Positions 7,449 through 17,600 are shown, counted from the stretch's first letter. The stretch: DNA of 64,000 nucleotides from Pseudohongiella sp. (GCA_030651695.1 JAUSCD010000035.1:124001-188000); one strand, 5' to 3'. Notes: generated from the letters alone by a model not told the origin. Translations and numbers: made by a program.

Positions 7449-10289
7449 TCAGGGTGCTCCTGACGCGGATCGGGTTTGTTCCACAGCACGCAACAGAATA
7501 TCCTGCGCCCGTTCATATCCCGGTGCGGTTTCAAGTGCTCTGAGCACCGTGCGGCGGGCGTCCTCAATCTGACGATTATCAAGATAGGCGCCAGCCAGGT
7601 TGGTTCTTGTATCCACTGGATCGCGCTGATCCAGAGTCACCAACACTTCAAACTCCTGCACTGCACGTTGTGTATCACCCTGTCGCTGCGCCAGTCGGGC
7701 ACTGGTCTGGTGAATCTCTGGCCGGTAAGGATTGACAGACAAAGCGCGGCTTATGTAGTAGTCCGCCTGCTCAAGATTGCCGGCAATCATCGCAGCGTCT
7801 GCCAACTTGAGTGCAGATTCAAAGTCATGCTGTTGATTCTGCAGCATGACTTCCAGTTCCTGCATCATGGCCTGAGTATCACCTTGTGCCTCAAACACCT
7901 GTGACAGCACCAGCGAAGGGCTCGGGTAACCAGCATAATCCGGCAAAATAGCTTTCGCCGATTGCAGATGAATGATGGCCTGATCGTAACTGCGCTCCCT
8001 GAACAACAGTATGCCAAGTTGCAAATGCGCCTGGAAATCACGCGGCTCGCGCTCTATACGGCCCTGCATGTGCTGTTTCAGAGACTCATTGTTGTAAAGC
8101 TCAGCCAACACCGCGCTGTTGTTCTCGCGCACACCATGACCATGGCCAGCACCTTCATCGGGACTGTCTTCAACATGTACATAAACATTGATGTCATCAA
8201 CACGTTGCTGAATCCACTCGCGGAAACCGGTATCAAACGTCTGCATGTCGATATCAAAAACATTAGCAAACATTTCACTTTCCGGGCGTACCACGGCGTA
8301 TTCCAGAATCAGTTCGCGCAGCTTGTCAAAGCCATGCTGTTCAGCAATATATTCCACCACCAGGTAGGACTGGAAGTAAGCGAAACTCAGGTCAGCATCA
8401 CTATTGGCGCCGGTAAATCCTTTGTTAAGATCACCGACCGGCAGCAGCCTGTTCTGTTGCACAGCACGCACCAGCTCCAGCCCAAGACGACGCCCCCACT
8501 CAGGACGCGCCTGGCGCTCTTCCCAAGTGGAAATGCCTTCGGACAGCCAGCGCGGCATTTTATTATTGGTCATCTGTAACGTGAACACATGCACCAGCTC
8601 ATGCCAGAGAATTTCCTGCCAGTTGGCACTCAGTGTGTCCGGCGAAATCAGGGTAACCACTTTACCAAAACAGATACCAACAAGCGGTCCGATATCCGGC
8701 AGACCTACCGAGCGCACTGCAAAATCCTCAGTACGCTCGAACACCTGAATGACAACTGGCACATCTGGCTCAAACTGATACTTTTCAACCAGGCGCTCCC
8801 AGCTTTCTTCGAGCAGAGGCTCCATATAAGGCCAGAGAATCTGCGCATCACGATGGCTCATATTGACGCGAAAATGCTCACTCTCTAACGTGGCATAACC
8901 TTCAAGCACATCAAACACCTGAAGCATATTGGAGGTTAGTACGTTGAACGGATCGTTATCAAAAGCCTGTTCGAGATGCTGTTTGCCCTCGATTTCCTCA
9001 CCCAGACGCACCAGATTGCCGCCCAGCACCGTGTGTGCATGCCAGTTGGTGGGATCAGTCTGAATTGCCTGGCGGGCGTAGGCCACCGCTTCGGTAAACC
9101 GATAGTTATTACCCAGGTATTCTGCCACCGACGCGTAAAACTCGGCACTACCGGGACTGAATGCATTGACCTGCTGCACAATGTTGTCAAAGGCCTGCCT
9201 GTCTTCATTGATCGCAGCAAGTGCTGCGAGTGTGGACAACGCAGGAATCGATTCAGGATTGATTCGTAATGCCTGCTGCAGATAACCGCGGCCGGCGTCT
9301 TCCTGATAGTTTCTCACCATCAGCCGCCCGTATGTTTCCAGTGCTGCCACGTTTCGGGAATTGGCTTCAAGGCTCATAGCCAGATAACGCTCAGCGCTGC
9401 CTATACGTGCCATCCCAACCAATGCCGGTGCATAACGTCGGTTGATGGTGAGCACCTGGTTGTAGTTGGCTTCTGCGTCAGCATCGTTAAACTTTTCCTG
9501 AAACAAATCCCCCCAGAGAGTCAACGCTTCAAGATTGTTGCCATCCAGACGCACCGCTTCAGAAAATAATGCATTGGCATCGTGGAATTCATCCAGCTTC
9601 CAGGCTGCCAGTGCCACCATACCAACCTCAGCCGAGTCAAAAACAAGTCCACCGTCATAGCGCGCCAGTGCTGCATTGAATTGCGCGGCGGCTTGTTCTT
9701 TTTTGCCGCGCAGACCGAGCACCAGACCATATTGCACCAAAGCGCGCACTGGCGGATTCAGCTGTCCGCCTACGACCTGCGCAAGCATGGTCTCCGCCTC
9801 CTCCGACAGGCCTGTCATACGGTAGAGCTCTGCCATCTGAGTAGCAAGCAGAGGGCTGTCAGCCGGATTGCGAATCAATGGACGTATTGCGGCCATGGCT
9901 TGTTCATACTGACCGGTCAGCATATGCGCATGACTGATCCCGAGCGCTGCCTGCTCTCTCCAGGCATTGTCACGCACGCCGTTAAATGCTTCGATAGCGC
10001 CCAGATAGGAGCCACGCAGCAGAAGTTCATTGCCCCGATCGAGATTGTCCAGTGCAGATAATTCAGGTTGCTGCGCCTGCGCAGACTGATTGATACGAAT
10101 AATGTAATCACCGCCTGCCAGCACCAAATCCGGCAGCGGCAAAACCGTCAGCGCAGTGACAGCAAACATGGCGCCGGCAGCCAGGCTGGCCCGCCGCATA
10201 CCGGATTCAACACATACCCGTAATCTGGCGGATTTGTTTAATGCAGACGCATAAGATCGCTGTATTTTTAATGGCTCAGGGCAGCTCAT
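7449..10289 (-). CDS. TPR-repeat protein with gluzincin (HEXXH) peptidase-like domain
   Basis: About 946 residues. The N-terminus has a basic stretch and a hydrophobic segment (ASLAAGAMFAVTALTVLPLP), so it is exported or membrane-anchored. Tetratricopeptide repeats fill roughly residues 70-440 and return near 730-930. Between them is a peptidase MA-type domain with H563-E-L-V-H567 (HELVHVFTLQ) and a downstream glutamate in WLSEGIS, the zinc-ligand pattern of gluzincin metalloproteases. The start is the ATG with GGAG five bases before it, overlapping the caspase-like gene by 14 bp. In this operon it may be the scaffold that presents, and perhaps cleaves, a substrate. All zinc ligands appear intact, so activity is plausible but unproven. 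Confidence 0.85.
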   Translation of the reverse strand: MSCPEPLKIQRSYASALNKSARLRVCVESGMRRASLAAGAMFAVTALTVLPLPDLVLAGGDYIIRINQSAQAQQPELSALDNLDRGNELLLRGSYLGAIEAFNGVRDNAWREQAALGISHAHMLTGQYEQAMAAIRPLIRNPADSPLLATQMAELYRMTGLSEEAETMLAQVVGGQLNPPVRALVQYGLVLGLRGKKEQAAAQFNAALARYDGGLVFDSAEVGMVALAAWKLDEFHDANALFSEAVRLDGNNLEALTLWGDLFQEKFNDADAEANYNQVLTINRRYAPALVGMARIGSAERYLAMSLEANSRNVAALETYGRLMVRNYQEDAGRGYLQQALRINPESIPALSTLAALAAINEDRQAFDNIVQQVNAFSPGSAEFYASVAEYLGNNYRFTEAVAYARQAIQTDPTNWHAHTVLGGNLVRLGEEIEGKQHLEQAFDNDPFNVLTSNMLQVFDVLEGYATLESEHFRVNMSHRDAQILWPYMEPLLEESWERLVEKYQFEPDVPVVIQVFERTEDFAVRSVGLPDIGPLVGICFGKVVTLISPDTLSANWQEILWHELVHVFTLQMTNNKMPRWLSEGISTWEERQARPEWGRRLGLELVRAVQQNRLLPVGDLNKGFTGANSDADLSFAYFQSYLVVEYIAEQHGFDKLRELILEYAVVRPESEMFANVFDIDMQTFDTGFREWIQQRVDDINVYVHVEDSPDEGAGHGHGVRENNSAVLAELYNNESLKQHMQGRIEREPRDFQAHLQLGILLFRERSYDQAIIHLQSAKAILPDYAGYPSPSLVLSQVFEAQGDTQAMMQELEVMLQNQQHDFESALKLADAAMIAGNLEQADYYISRALSVNPYRPEIHQTSARLAQRQGDTQRAVQEFEVLVTLDQRDPVDTRTNLAGAYLDNRQIEDARRTVLRALETAPGYERAQDILLRAVEQTRSASGAP

Positions 10290-11319
10290 TGTATCTCCTC
10301 GTGCGGGTTGCCAGATCAATCAACAGGGCTTCCAGCCGATTCCAGTAATCCTCTTCCAGAAAGTTGCTCTTCTGATTTCGCAGAATAAATATGTCGCGCT
10401 CAATATTTTGCATCTCCGCTTGCAGGCTCTGCGCTTCAGGAGAGGTTTTCTGAGTCCCGCTGCTCAGTACATTGATATAGGCAATCTCTGCCAACATCCC
10501 ATCGGCCTGACCGAGTCCCGGCTCGCGGCTGAACAAGCCGTCTCCCGAATCGTCCAGCACGGCATTCTCTGTGGACAAACGTTGCTGCTCGCGATACCAC
10601 TCGGTAACACGTCCGTTGGCATAGTTGAATATTTCCAGCACTGAGACCCGGCCGTTGCGATCGATGTCTGCGCGTTTTTGCTGCATCGCCGACACCATAA
10701 AACCACCAAACGTGGGGTCGTAGCGCTCGGCGGGTGAACGCGTTGCCGACACCACTACTCGCCCGAGAGCAGACAGCTCGCGGGAAAATTCAAAGCTTGC
10801 ACTGGTGGTATTAAAGATCACCATATCCACACCACTTAGCGGTGCGAGCATTTCGGCAAATCCGGCGCCTGTCATATCCGGGCCGACATTATTAAACTTG
10901 GCTTCGCCAAAGGTACTGGAGCCGTGACCGAACAGGAATATATTCAGCTGATCTCCAGCGCTGGCACCCGCCTGAATCCGCGAGATGGCCGCAGAGATAT
11001 CCTCTATGCCTGAACCCGCTCTCACAATAGGTGCCGCATCACCCACGTTCACACCATCATCCATCAACAACTGTATACGATTAGCGCTGTAACCGTAGTC
11101 GTCGCGCAGGCTGGCATGTAAATCTTTAGCCCAGCCACGCAAGCGCTGACGGATCTGATCTGAAGCTGAGGCGCCTACAATAATCAGCGCAAATTTATTA
11201 TTGTCGGGAGTCTGCCGGAACCAGGGTGTGTCTTCGCCGGAAGAAGCAGCCGAACCCGGACTCTGAGCATACACCGCTGATGTCGTAAACAGACACAATG
11301 CAAGCAGCAGACGTTTCAT
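10276..11319 (-). CDS. Caspase-like (clan CD) protein, probable pseudoenzyme, exported
   Basis: About 347 residues with a signal peptide (MKRLLLALCLFTTSAVYAQ). The ATG overlaps the upstream VWA stop by ATGA and has a G-rich site five bases before it. The fold resembles caspase/legumain peptidases: an opening strand FALIIVGAS, then the His-Gly motif at H132 in FLFGHGSSTF. The next core strand, which should end in the catalytic Cys, reads MVIFNTTSASFEF, and no cysteine is present there. A later segment DIDRNGRVSVLEIFNYA looks like a calcium-binding EF-hand-type loop. I infer a catalytically dead caspase-like protein, probably serving as a binding module in this MoxR operon. I believe the NT(A/T)SAS pattern recurs in relatives, but I cannot check that here. 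Confidence 0.8.
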   Translation of the reverse strand: MKRLLLALCLFTTSAVYAQSPGSAASSGEDTPWFRQTPDNNKFALIIVGASASDQIRQRLRGWAKDLHASLRDDYGYSANRIQLLMDDGVNVGDAAPIVRAGSGIEDISAAISRIQAGASAGDQLNIFLFGHGSSTFGEAKFNNVGPDMTGAGFAEMLAPLSGVDMVIFNTTSASFEFSRELSALGRVVVSATRSPAERYDPTFGGFMVSAMQQKRADIDRNGRVSVLEIFNYANGRVTEWYREQQRLSTENAVLDDSGDGLFSREPGLGQADGMLAEIAYINVLSSGTQKTSPEAQSLQAEMQNIERDIFILRNQKSNFLEEDYWNRLEALLIDLATRTRRYNELP

Positions 11320-13619
11320 GATAACCCCCGGTAACGTCTCGCCATCCAGTCCATGCACATCAGGGCAATCAGCAGCGCCAGTAGCCAGGGTTTGTCCCAA
11401 AGATCTTCCTGCACTTCCCGCGAATACGCGCCGGGCACGTGGTCTATATCCGTCAGCAATTGTCGCGCATCGGACAGATCGTAATACCGCCCGCCACTGC
11501 TTTCGGCAATACGCGCCAGCATACCCACATCGCGACCGGCATTGTTGAATTCACGCAATGACGGGGTTACCACAAAAGCCGCCGGCTTTTCTGTCTCCAG
11601 ACCCGACCCTGCGGCGCTCGCAACATCAACCAGCACACGATAGACCCCCTCTTCTGTCGCCTCAAAACGGCTGACATAGGTGCCGTCCTGATTGATATCC
11701 CACTCCATTGCCAGATCCGCGCTATTGCCGAGCGGATCAGTACGTTGAATCCACAACGAAGCGTTGTTGTCCGGCTTGTACCGGGCGTCAAGCACCTTGA
11801 CCGAGACATTGACCGTGTCGCCGGCATTATAGAATGCCTTGTCAAAATTGATGGTGACACGCTCCAGCGAATCCTGCGCCAGCCATCGCAACATCTGGCG
11901 CCAGAGCCGCTCATGGGACTCATCTTGTGAAGACATCAGCATCTGCCAGCGCCAGGTACTGGCAGTATTGATATTCATGCTGCGCCCGCTGCCATAGCGT
12001 TGAGTCGCAATCACCGGCAGGGCCTGATTCTGGTACTGCAACACAGGGTGCTCTAGCAGAACAGTGGCACCGGGTTTGGCGCGACCGGTGACATACACCC
12101 CTTGCAGTGTCGGCAGCTCACTCCACAGGCGCCGATTACTGGCATCATCGCTATCCAGACGCAGCAACTGTGAAAACTCACCTGCCGCAGTCAGTCGCGG
12201 GGCATACAACTCGCCGGTAGCGTGCATGCCACGGCGAATTCCACCCTGTAAAAAGCCCGGCAAGGTATCTGATCTGGCAAGTGTCAGCGGCATAACATCG
12301 GCCAGTACGCTATCTGCAAAGGCGTCGTCCAGCATACCTGCCACTACCAGGCCGCCACCGCGCTCTGCGACAAAATCCTGCAGCATTTTAAGTTGATCGT
12401 CGGTAAAAAAGTCGCGCCCGATATCACCCATTACGACCGCTTGGTATTGATAGAGATCTTCGACCCGGGTTGGAAAGCCGTTACTCAGCTCCAGTGGCGA
12501 ATTGATACCCTGCCGGTAAAAACGCCCCGGGCCTGTGCGCAAATATGAGGCCAGCCGCAGATTGGTGTCGCTTTCTACCGCTCGGCGGATAAATTTGAAT
12601 TCATTTCGGGGGTGGCCCTCCACATACAGAATATTCAGTGCAGGCTGTTCGCTGTTATCCACCAGAAACTGGTAGCGATTGTTTTGCAGCACAATCTCGC
12701 CGTCCAGTTCGTCCACCCGGAGTTCATACAGAATAGGTTCTTTGCGTTCAGGAGTGACTTCCAGATCAAAACGTCGGCTGCTGCCATCCTCACCCAGTGT
12801 CACAAGCCGCGATGCCACCTCTGTTTCCCCGTCCATCACCCGCAGGTTGACCTGGCGGCCGCTATACCCTTGCTGTACAACATCTACCTGAACATCAAAC
12901 ACTGTGTTGTCAAGAATGGTGTTGGCAGCGGAAACGCTGTTGATACCCACATCACGTGGAATCTGCTCTTGCCCAACACCCACAGTGAAAACCGGAATCT
13001 GTCTTGCTGCCAGTTCGCGCGCACTGACAAGCGGATCGGCGCCGGAATTATCCGCGCCATCGCTGATCATCAGCACTGCGCTCAGTGGCAGCCCGCCCAA
13101 CTGATCTGCAACCTGCCGCATGGCCTGATCAAGTCCGGATGCGTTACCTTCTGCACGGAGCTCGGCAGCGTCACTGACACGCCTTACCGATTGGTTAAAA
13201 GCGAAGGTGCGCACCTGATAACGCTCCGACAATCCTGCAAGTATTCCGTTGTCGCCATAAAGCGTGTTGGTCACAGCCTGTTGCCGGGAAACTGCGCCCG
13301 GGGTGTCTGTTATCTGCATGCTGGCAGAATCATCCACCAGAACTGCCAGGTAGGTTTCCTGGGGATTGACCTGAAATGTTGTGATGATCGGGCGCATCAG
13401 CATGAACAGAAGCAATATAAGCACCGCCGAGCGCAAGCCAACAAGAAATGACTTCCAGCGTGGTGTCAGCGGACGTGTGGTACGTCTGTATAAAAACCAG
13501 ACCAGTGCCGGAATCAGAGCCAGCAACAGCAAAACAATTAATGGATGCGGGCCATAAGCGAAGGCGAAGCGACCATCACGTATAGCATCTATGACATAAG
13601 CATCCAGAAAAAAACTCAT
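11316..13619 (-). CDS. VWA and GATase-like membrane protein
   Basis: 767 residues. Two N-terminal membrane helices (VLLLLALIPALVWFLY and VLILLLFMLMRPI) precede a VWA domain with DDSASM near residue 97. Next comes a GATase-1-like region beginning NILYVEGHPRNEFKFIRRAV. A beta-sandwich-like region and a final membrane helix (WLLALLIALMCMDWMARR) follow. The domain order (membrane, VWA, GATase-like, membrane) is typical of large VWA proteins encoded beside DUF4175 and DUF4159. It lies second in the operon, 30 bp after the DUF4175 gene, and overlaps the caspase-like gene by 4 bp. The domains face the periplasm. Its role is presumably paired with the MoxR ATPase; the ligand is unknown. Confidence 0.87.
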   Translation of the reverse strand: MSFFLDAYVIDAIRDGRFAFAYGPHPLIVLLLLALIPALVWFLYRRTTRPLTPRWKSFLVGLRSAVLILLLFMLMRPIITTFQVNPQETYLAVLVDDSASMQITDTPGAVSRQQAVTNTLYGDNGILAGLSERYQVRTFAFNQSVRRVSDAAELRAEGNASGLDQAMRQVADQLGGLPLSAVLMISDGADNSGADPLVSARELAARQIPVFTVGVGQEQIPRDVGINSVSAANTILDNTVFDVQVDVVQQGYSGRQVNLRVMDGETEVASRLVTLGEDGSSRRFDLEVTPERKEPILYELRVDELDGEIVLQNNRYQFLVDNSEQPALNILYVEGHPRNEFKFIRRAVESDTNLRLASYLRTGPGRFYRQGINSPLELSNGFPTRVEDLYQYQAVVMGDIGRDFFTDDQLKMLQDFVAERGGGLVVAGMLDDAFADSVLADVMPLTLARSDTLPGFLQGGIRRGMHATGELYAPRLTAAGEFSQLLRLDSDDASNRRLWSELPTLQGVYVTGRAKPGATVLLEHPVLQYQNQALPVIATQRYGSGRSMNINTASTWRWQMLMSSQDESHERLWRQMLRWLAQDSLERVTINFDKAFYNAGDTVNVSVKVLDARYKPDNNASLWIQRTDPLGNSADLAMEWDINQDGTYVSRFEATEEGVYRVLVDVASAAGSGLETEKPAAFVVTPSLREFNNAGRDVGMLARIAESSGGRYYDLSDARQLLTDIDHVPGAYSREVQEDLWDKPWLLALLIALMCMDWMARRYRGLS

Positions 13620-13649
13620 CGTTTGTGTACTGTCCTTTACTGCATCTGT

Positions 13650-16600
13650 TTATTGCGTCGGAACCTGTCTCTCGGCTGGGGGTGCAGAATTGCCAGAGTC
13701 AGTGTTTCTGGCTCCTGCGGTTCCGGTTTCGGATAGTGCCCTGTAGTACGACTCAACCAGCTGTCTGTACTGATCCGGAATATCTTCTTCGGAGACCGTA
13801 AACAGGCGACGGCTGATTTGAGCCAGCTCTGCGCGGGCCCGCAAATCGCTTTCCAGCGCTATCAGAGGCTGCAAAACACCCCGCAGCAACTCAGGCTGAT
13901 TCATAAAATCTTCCAGCGACTGCCGGGTAATTTCAGAGCTGATAGAACGTGCATTGCCCCACAAGGCAGCTTCGCCCTGTTCCGGAATGCCCCCCAGCCC
14001 CTGCTGTCGCTGCGCGTCCGTCGGGCCACCAGCAAGCTGGCCGCCAGAAGTATTGCCGCCGCCTTGTTGCTGACCTGGCTGGCCTTGCTGACCTGGCTGA
14101 CCCGGCTGGCCCTGACCAGGTTGTCGCCCTTGTTGCTGAGCCTGCTGACGCGCCTGCTGACCGCGCTGTGATTGGCCACGCTGCCCGGGCTGCTGGCCAG
14201 TTGCCTGACCGTTCTGGTCCAGCTGTTGTGCCAATTGCTGAGCCAGCTGTTGCGAGCGCGCAAGCTGCTCACGCATTTCTGCAATCGAGGCTTCACCCTG
14301 CTGTCCGGCCTGACGGGCATCAATTTCCTGTTGCAGACGCTCGAGTTCCTGGCGTAAGGCACTGGCGTCGGCCGCCGCTTGCATAACCGGATCTCCCACT
14401 GCCTGACCCGGTACCTGACCACCATTACCCAAGGCCTGCAGGTTTTGTCCAAGCTGTTGCAATGAGTCGGAAACCTCTCCTTCGATATCGACTGCAAGAT
14501 TTACCATTCCGTTGCGCAGTACCCGGTTAGCCGTGTCCATTTGTTCACGTATATTTCGCAGCGAGCGATTGGCTTGTTGCGCCTGTGATAACAACTGTTG
14601 TTCTTCATTACCTGCGCGTGCAATCACGGCCCGCAGCATACGTTCGATTTCTTCCAGTTCCTGACGGTTGCGTTCCTGTTGCTGCACCAGACTCTGGACA
14701 TCTTCCGAGGTGCTCGCTGCCTGACGGGTCTGCCCCAATCCCTGCTGCTGACTGAGCTGCTGCAACTGTTGCTGCAAAGCGCGCTGCTGTTCAATCAATT
14801 GCTGCCCACGCTGAGACAGATTCTGCGCCAACTGATTGGCTGAGTTCTCCGGTTGTTGTGCCATCTGGCGCTGTTGCTCACGCAGACTTTCCAACGCACG
14901 CTGACTTCTCGCAGCGGCCTGCGCGGGCGAATCTGCCTGCGCCGCCTCCTGCATTTGTTCCAGAGCGCGCTGCATCTGCGAATCTGTCGGCGAAGCGCCT
15001 GACTGGCCACCGGATTGCTGTGAATTCTGAGCTTGCTGCGATTGCTGGCGACGATTCATCTGTTGCTGCAACTGCGCAAGCTCCGTGCTGAGCTGCTCCT
15101 GTTCGCGACGCAGTCTTTCCAGCTCACGCCGACGCTGCTCTTCCTCCATATCTTCCATGCGGCGAGCGAGATTGCGCTGAGCGCGCGTCAGACTCTCCTG
15201 GCGCCTTGCAAGCTCTTCAAGCCGACTGGATTCCTCGGTGTTCTGCTGTTGGCCACCACCGGCCTGGCGTGGGGTTTCATAGCGGTTCTCGTTCTGGCCC
15301 ATTTCCATTTCAAACAGTTCGCGCAGATCCTGATTCTCCTGCTGACCGCCACCACCGCCACCACCACCGGCCTGACGCTGGAAATTGACATCAGTACGGT
15401 TGATCTCAGCCTCAGCGCGCAGGATAAATTGCAGTGCCTGCTGCTCCGGTTTCATCGCAGTTGTCAGCGCCTGGCTATCAAGCTCAACAGCCGCAAGTTC
15501 CATCTGTTCGATAGCCCGCTGTAAATGCGTCACAGCATTGCCGTAACTGTCGTCCGCGAAATTCAGCCGCTCTGACAGGCGCTGAATTGACATGTTTGCA
15601 CGTTCTTTAGCCTCTCGCTGGGATTCCGCAAGAACAGCCACGTCGGCGATGAACTGCTGCTGATCCATGTTCAGTTGCTGCTGACGAAGGCGCCAGGTAG
15701 CAGCAATAATGTCTTTCTGCAGGGTAACCAATGCGCTGCTGCTGTTGTCTCCACCACCGCCGCCTCCGCCACCGCCCTGCTGCCCTGCGCTGGCACGCCG
15801 GAATTCCTGATCAGTCGGCACCACCTGCAGGAAATAAATATCTGAAACGATTTGCTGAGGCCCACGCAGGCCGTTGTTATCGGCCAGCGTCATGTAGTAA
15901 CTCACGAAATCACCCGGCTGTACGACCAGATCTTCCATGTAAATCATCTGGTTGCCGGTAATGCTGCGGGTGTGTTCCTGCGGCAGAAAATCGATTGCCT
16001 GTTCATCTGTGCCGACCACACTGTAATGCAGTATGAATTCGCTGAGACCATAATCGTCACTGGCATCCACTTCCAGTATCACTTCCTCCAGCGGCATCAC
16101 ATCCTGATCCCGACCCGGACTGCGCAGTGTGAGCACTGGCGGCTGATCGGGAATAGACCTGATGTAATACACGTCCGGATCTTCGGTCTGCAAACGGTCA
16201 AAGTCAGTCGCTACAATGCGATATCCTGTATCGCGATCCACGGTCAGGGTCGCACGACCTGAAATACCATCGACGGTCATCGGCACCCGACTATCGTCGT
16301 CGAACACGATCTCGGCTTGCTGTACTGCTTTATTGAAGACGACATTCATGGCGACTGAAGTACCTTCTGGTACAACCATGTCGCCGCTGTCAGTTTCAGA
16401 GGAATTTTCAAATCCGGTGTAAGCCGGGAAGGTGTATGCCAGATCAATCTGCTCTGCCTGTGGCAGGTCATACAGGGAAATCGTGTATTGCCGCGTGCGC
16501 TGCTCTCCCGCTGCCGCCGGATCTTCAATGCTGACGTAGTAGACCAGGTCGTCTGTGACCGCCGGCATGTAATACGAGTAAGCGGCTCCGTTGCTGCCTG

Positions 16601-17432
16601 AACCTTCTTCGCGCATGGAGACGTCGTACCAGTTGAGCTGGTCGGATTGCATACGCATGCGCACATTGGCCGGCGCTCCATTCTCTATACGAACGTTGAT
16701 ACTGGCAGAACGGCCACGCTGCATCCTGACATCACCGGGCTCGACGGTGATGATCAGCTCTACCGGTTCAACGGGAATCTGTGCGACTGGCACCTCGACA
16801 GCAACAGGACGTAGCGAAAACGGCCAAAGCAGTTGACCACCTGCACGCAACAAGGATTCAGAACTGACAAAAGCCACAACAGTTACCAGCGCGGCAGCGC
16901 AGGCAACAGAAACGGACAACATGGGAGTGCGCGAATCAGAAACCTGCTCCAGTTGTTGATGCTGTTCACGCAGATGTTCCTCAGCATCGACCCACAACTG
17001 CTCAACAAACTGCGTCGAGACACCGGCACGTTTTGCAGCTTCTGCGTCATTGGAAAACTCAAGAGAGGTGAGCAGCCTCTGCTCCAGATCCGGCATACGC
17101 GATTCAACAAACTGCGCCAGCTGATTGTCATCAGCGCGCACTCGTCGCAGATTGCTGGCATAGCGCCATGTGATAAACACCGTCAGCGCGCCAAAACCGG
17201 CAAAAAGAAACAATTGCAGGAGATAGGCATCCGGCAACCAGAGACTGATCAGGCTGAGAGACAATAAGACGCCGGCAAGGGCGATAACAACAAGACTCGT
17301 TTGATGCAGAAAAGCAAGTCTGCTGCGGCGACGGCGCACGGCTGATAGCGCTGCACGCAAGTTTTCCACAGTGGAGGCAGTCCCTCTGGACTGCGGGCTG
17401 GCCGATGGATCGGGTGGCGACTGGATCGACAT
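13650..17432 (-). CDS. DUF4175 family membrane protein with long Gln/Arg-rich coiled coil
   Basis: 1260 residues and first gene of the operon. Two N-terminal membrane helices (LVVIALAGVLLSLSLISLW, then LLQLFLFAGFGALTVFITW) are followed by a third near residue 190. Beta-sandwich-like periplasmic segments fill about 215-540. After a poly-glycine hinge (15766-15777) comes a region of roughly 500 residues dominated by Gln, Arg and Glu with long heptad-like stretches, interrupted by a second poly-Gly run near 15350-15370. A Gln/Gly/Pro-rich linker (about 14040-14170) precedes a conserved C-terminal part. This matches the DUF4175 family in length and layout. The low-complexity region is coding, not a DNA repeat array. 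The function is unknown; a long coiled coil suggests a structural or tethering role in the envelope. Confidence 0.85.
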   Translation of the reverse strand: MSIQSPPDPSASPQSRGTASTVENLRAALSAVRRRRSRLAFLHQTSLVVIALAGVLLSLSLISLWLPDAYLLQLFLFAGFGALTVFITWRYASNLRRVRADDNQLAQFVESRMPDLEQRLLTSLEFSNDAEAAKRAGVSTQFVEQLWVDAEEHLREQHQQLEQVSDSRTPMLSVSVACAAALVTVVAFVSSESLLRAGGQLLWPFSLRPVAVEVPVAQIPVEPVELIITVEPGDVRMQRGRSASINVRIENGAPANVRMRMQSDQLNWYDVSMREEGSGSNGAAYSYYMPAVTDDLVYYVSIEDPAAAGEQRTRQYTISLYDLPQAEQIDLAYTFPAYTGFENSSETDSGDMVVPEGTSVAMNVVFNKAVQQAEIVFDDDSRVPMTVDGISGRATLTVDRDTGYRIVATDFDRLQTEDPDVYYIRSIPDQPPVLTLRSPGRDQDVMPLEEVILEVDASDDYGLSEFILHYSVVGTDEQAIDFLPQEHTRSITGNQMIYMEDLVVQPGDFVSYYMTLADNNGLRGPQQIVSDIYFLQVVPTDQEFRRASAGQQGGGGGGGGGDNSSSALVTLQKDIIAATWRLRQQQLNMDQQQFIADVAVLAESQREAKERANMSIQRLSERLNFADDSYGNAVTHLQRAIEQMELAAVELDSQALTTAMKPEQQALQFILRAEAEINRTDVNFQRQAGGGGGGGGQQENQDLRELFEMEMGQNENRYETPRQAGGGQQQNTEESSRLEELARRQESLTRAQRNLARRMEDMEEEQRRRELERLRREQEQLSTELAQLQQQMNRRQQSQQAQNSQQSGGQSGASPTDSQMQRALEQMQEAAQADSPAQAAARSQRALESLREQQRQMAQQPENSANQLAQNLSQRGQQLIEQQRALQQQLQQLSQQQGLGQTRQAASTSEDVQSLVQQQERNRQELEEIERMLRAVIARAGNEEQQLLSQAQQANRSLRNIREQMDTANRVLRNGMVNLAVDIEGEVSDSLQQLGQNLQALGNGGQVPGQAVGDPVMQAAADASALRQELERLQQEIDARQAGQQGEASIAEMREQLARSQQLAQQLAQQLDQNGQATGQQPGQRGQSQRGQQARQQAQQQGRQPGQGQPGQPGQQGQPGQQQGGGNTSGGQLAGGPTDAQRQQGLGGIPEQGEAALWGNARSISSEITRQSLEDFMNQPELLRGVLQPLIALESDLRARAELAQISRRLFTVSEEDIPDQYRQLVESYYRALSETGTAGARNTDSGNSAPPAERQVPTQ

Positions 17433-17600
17433 AATAGGCGGCTCTGTTTTGTAATTCAGGTCAACAACTCAGATCTGACAAGACCTGGCAGCCAGCGGTT
17501 TTTAATCTCACCTTCTGACCAACTATCCCATTAGGGACCGGACAAGGCAAGCAAATCTGTCGTAGCCTGAGGTCGCTCTGACGACATCGCACACACGCGA

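Noticed and set aside
13990-15780. Gln/Gly-rich repetitive DNA as a possible repeat array or CRISPR
   Set aside because: The repetition follows codon use in one long frame (DUF4175 coiled coil); units are irregular and there are no spacer-repeat alternations.
2379-17432. Caspase-containing antiphage defence island
   Set aside because: The caspase-like protein lacks the catalytic cysteine and is exported. The partners are MoxR/VWA/DUF4175 envelope proteins, and no nuclease, cyclase or gasdermin gene is present.
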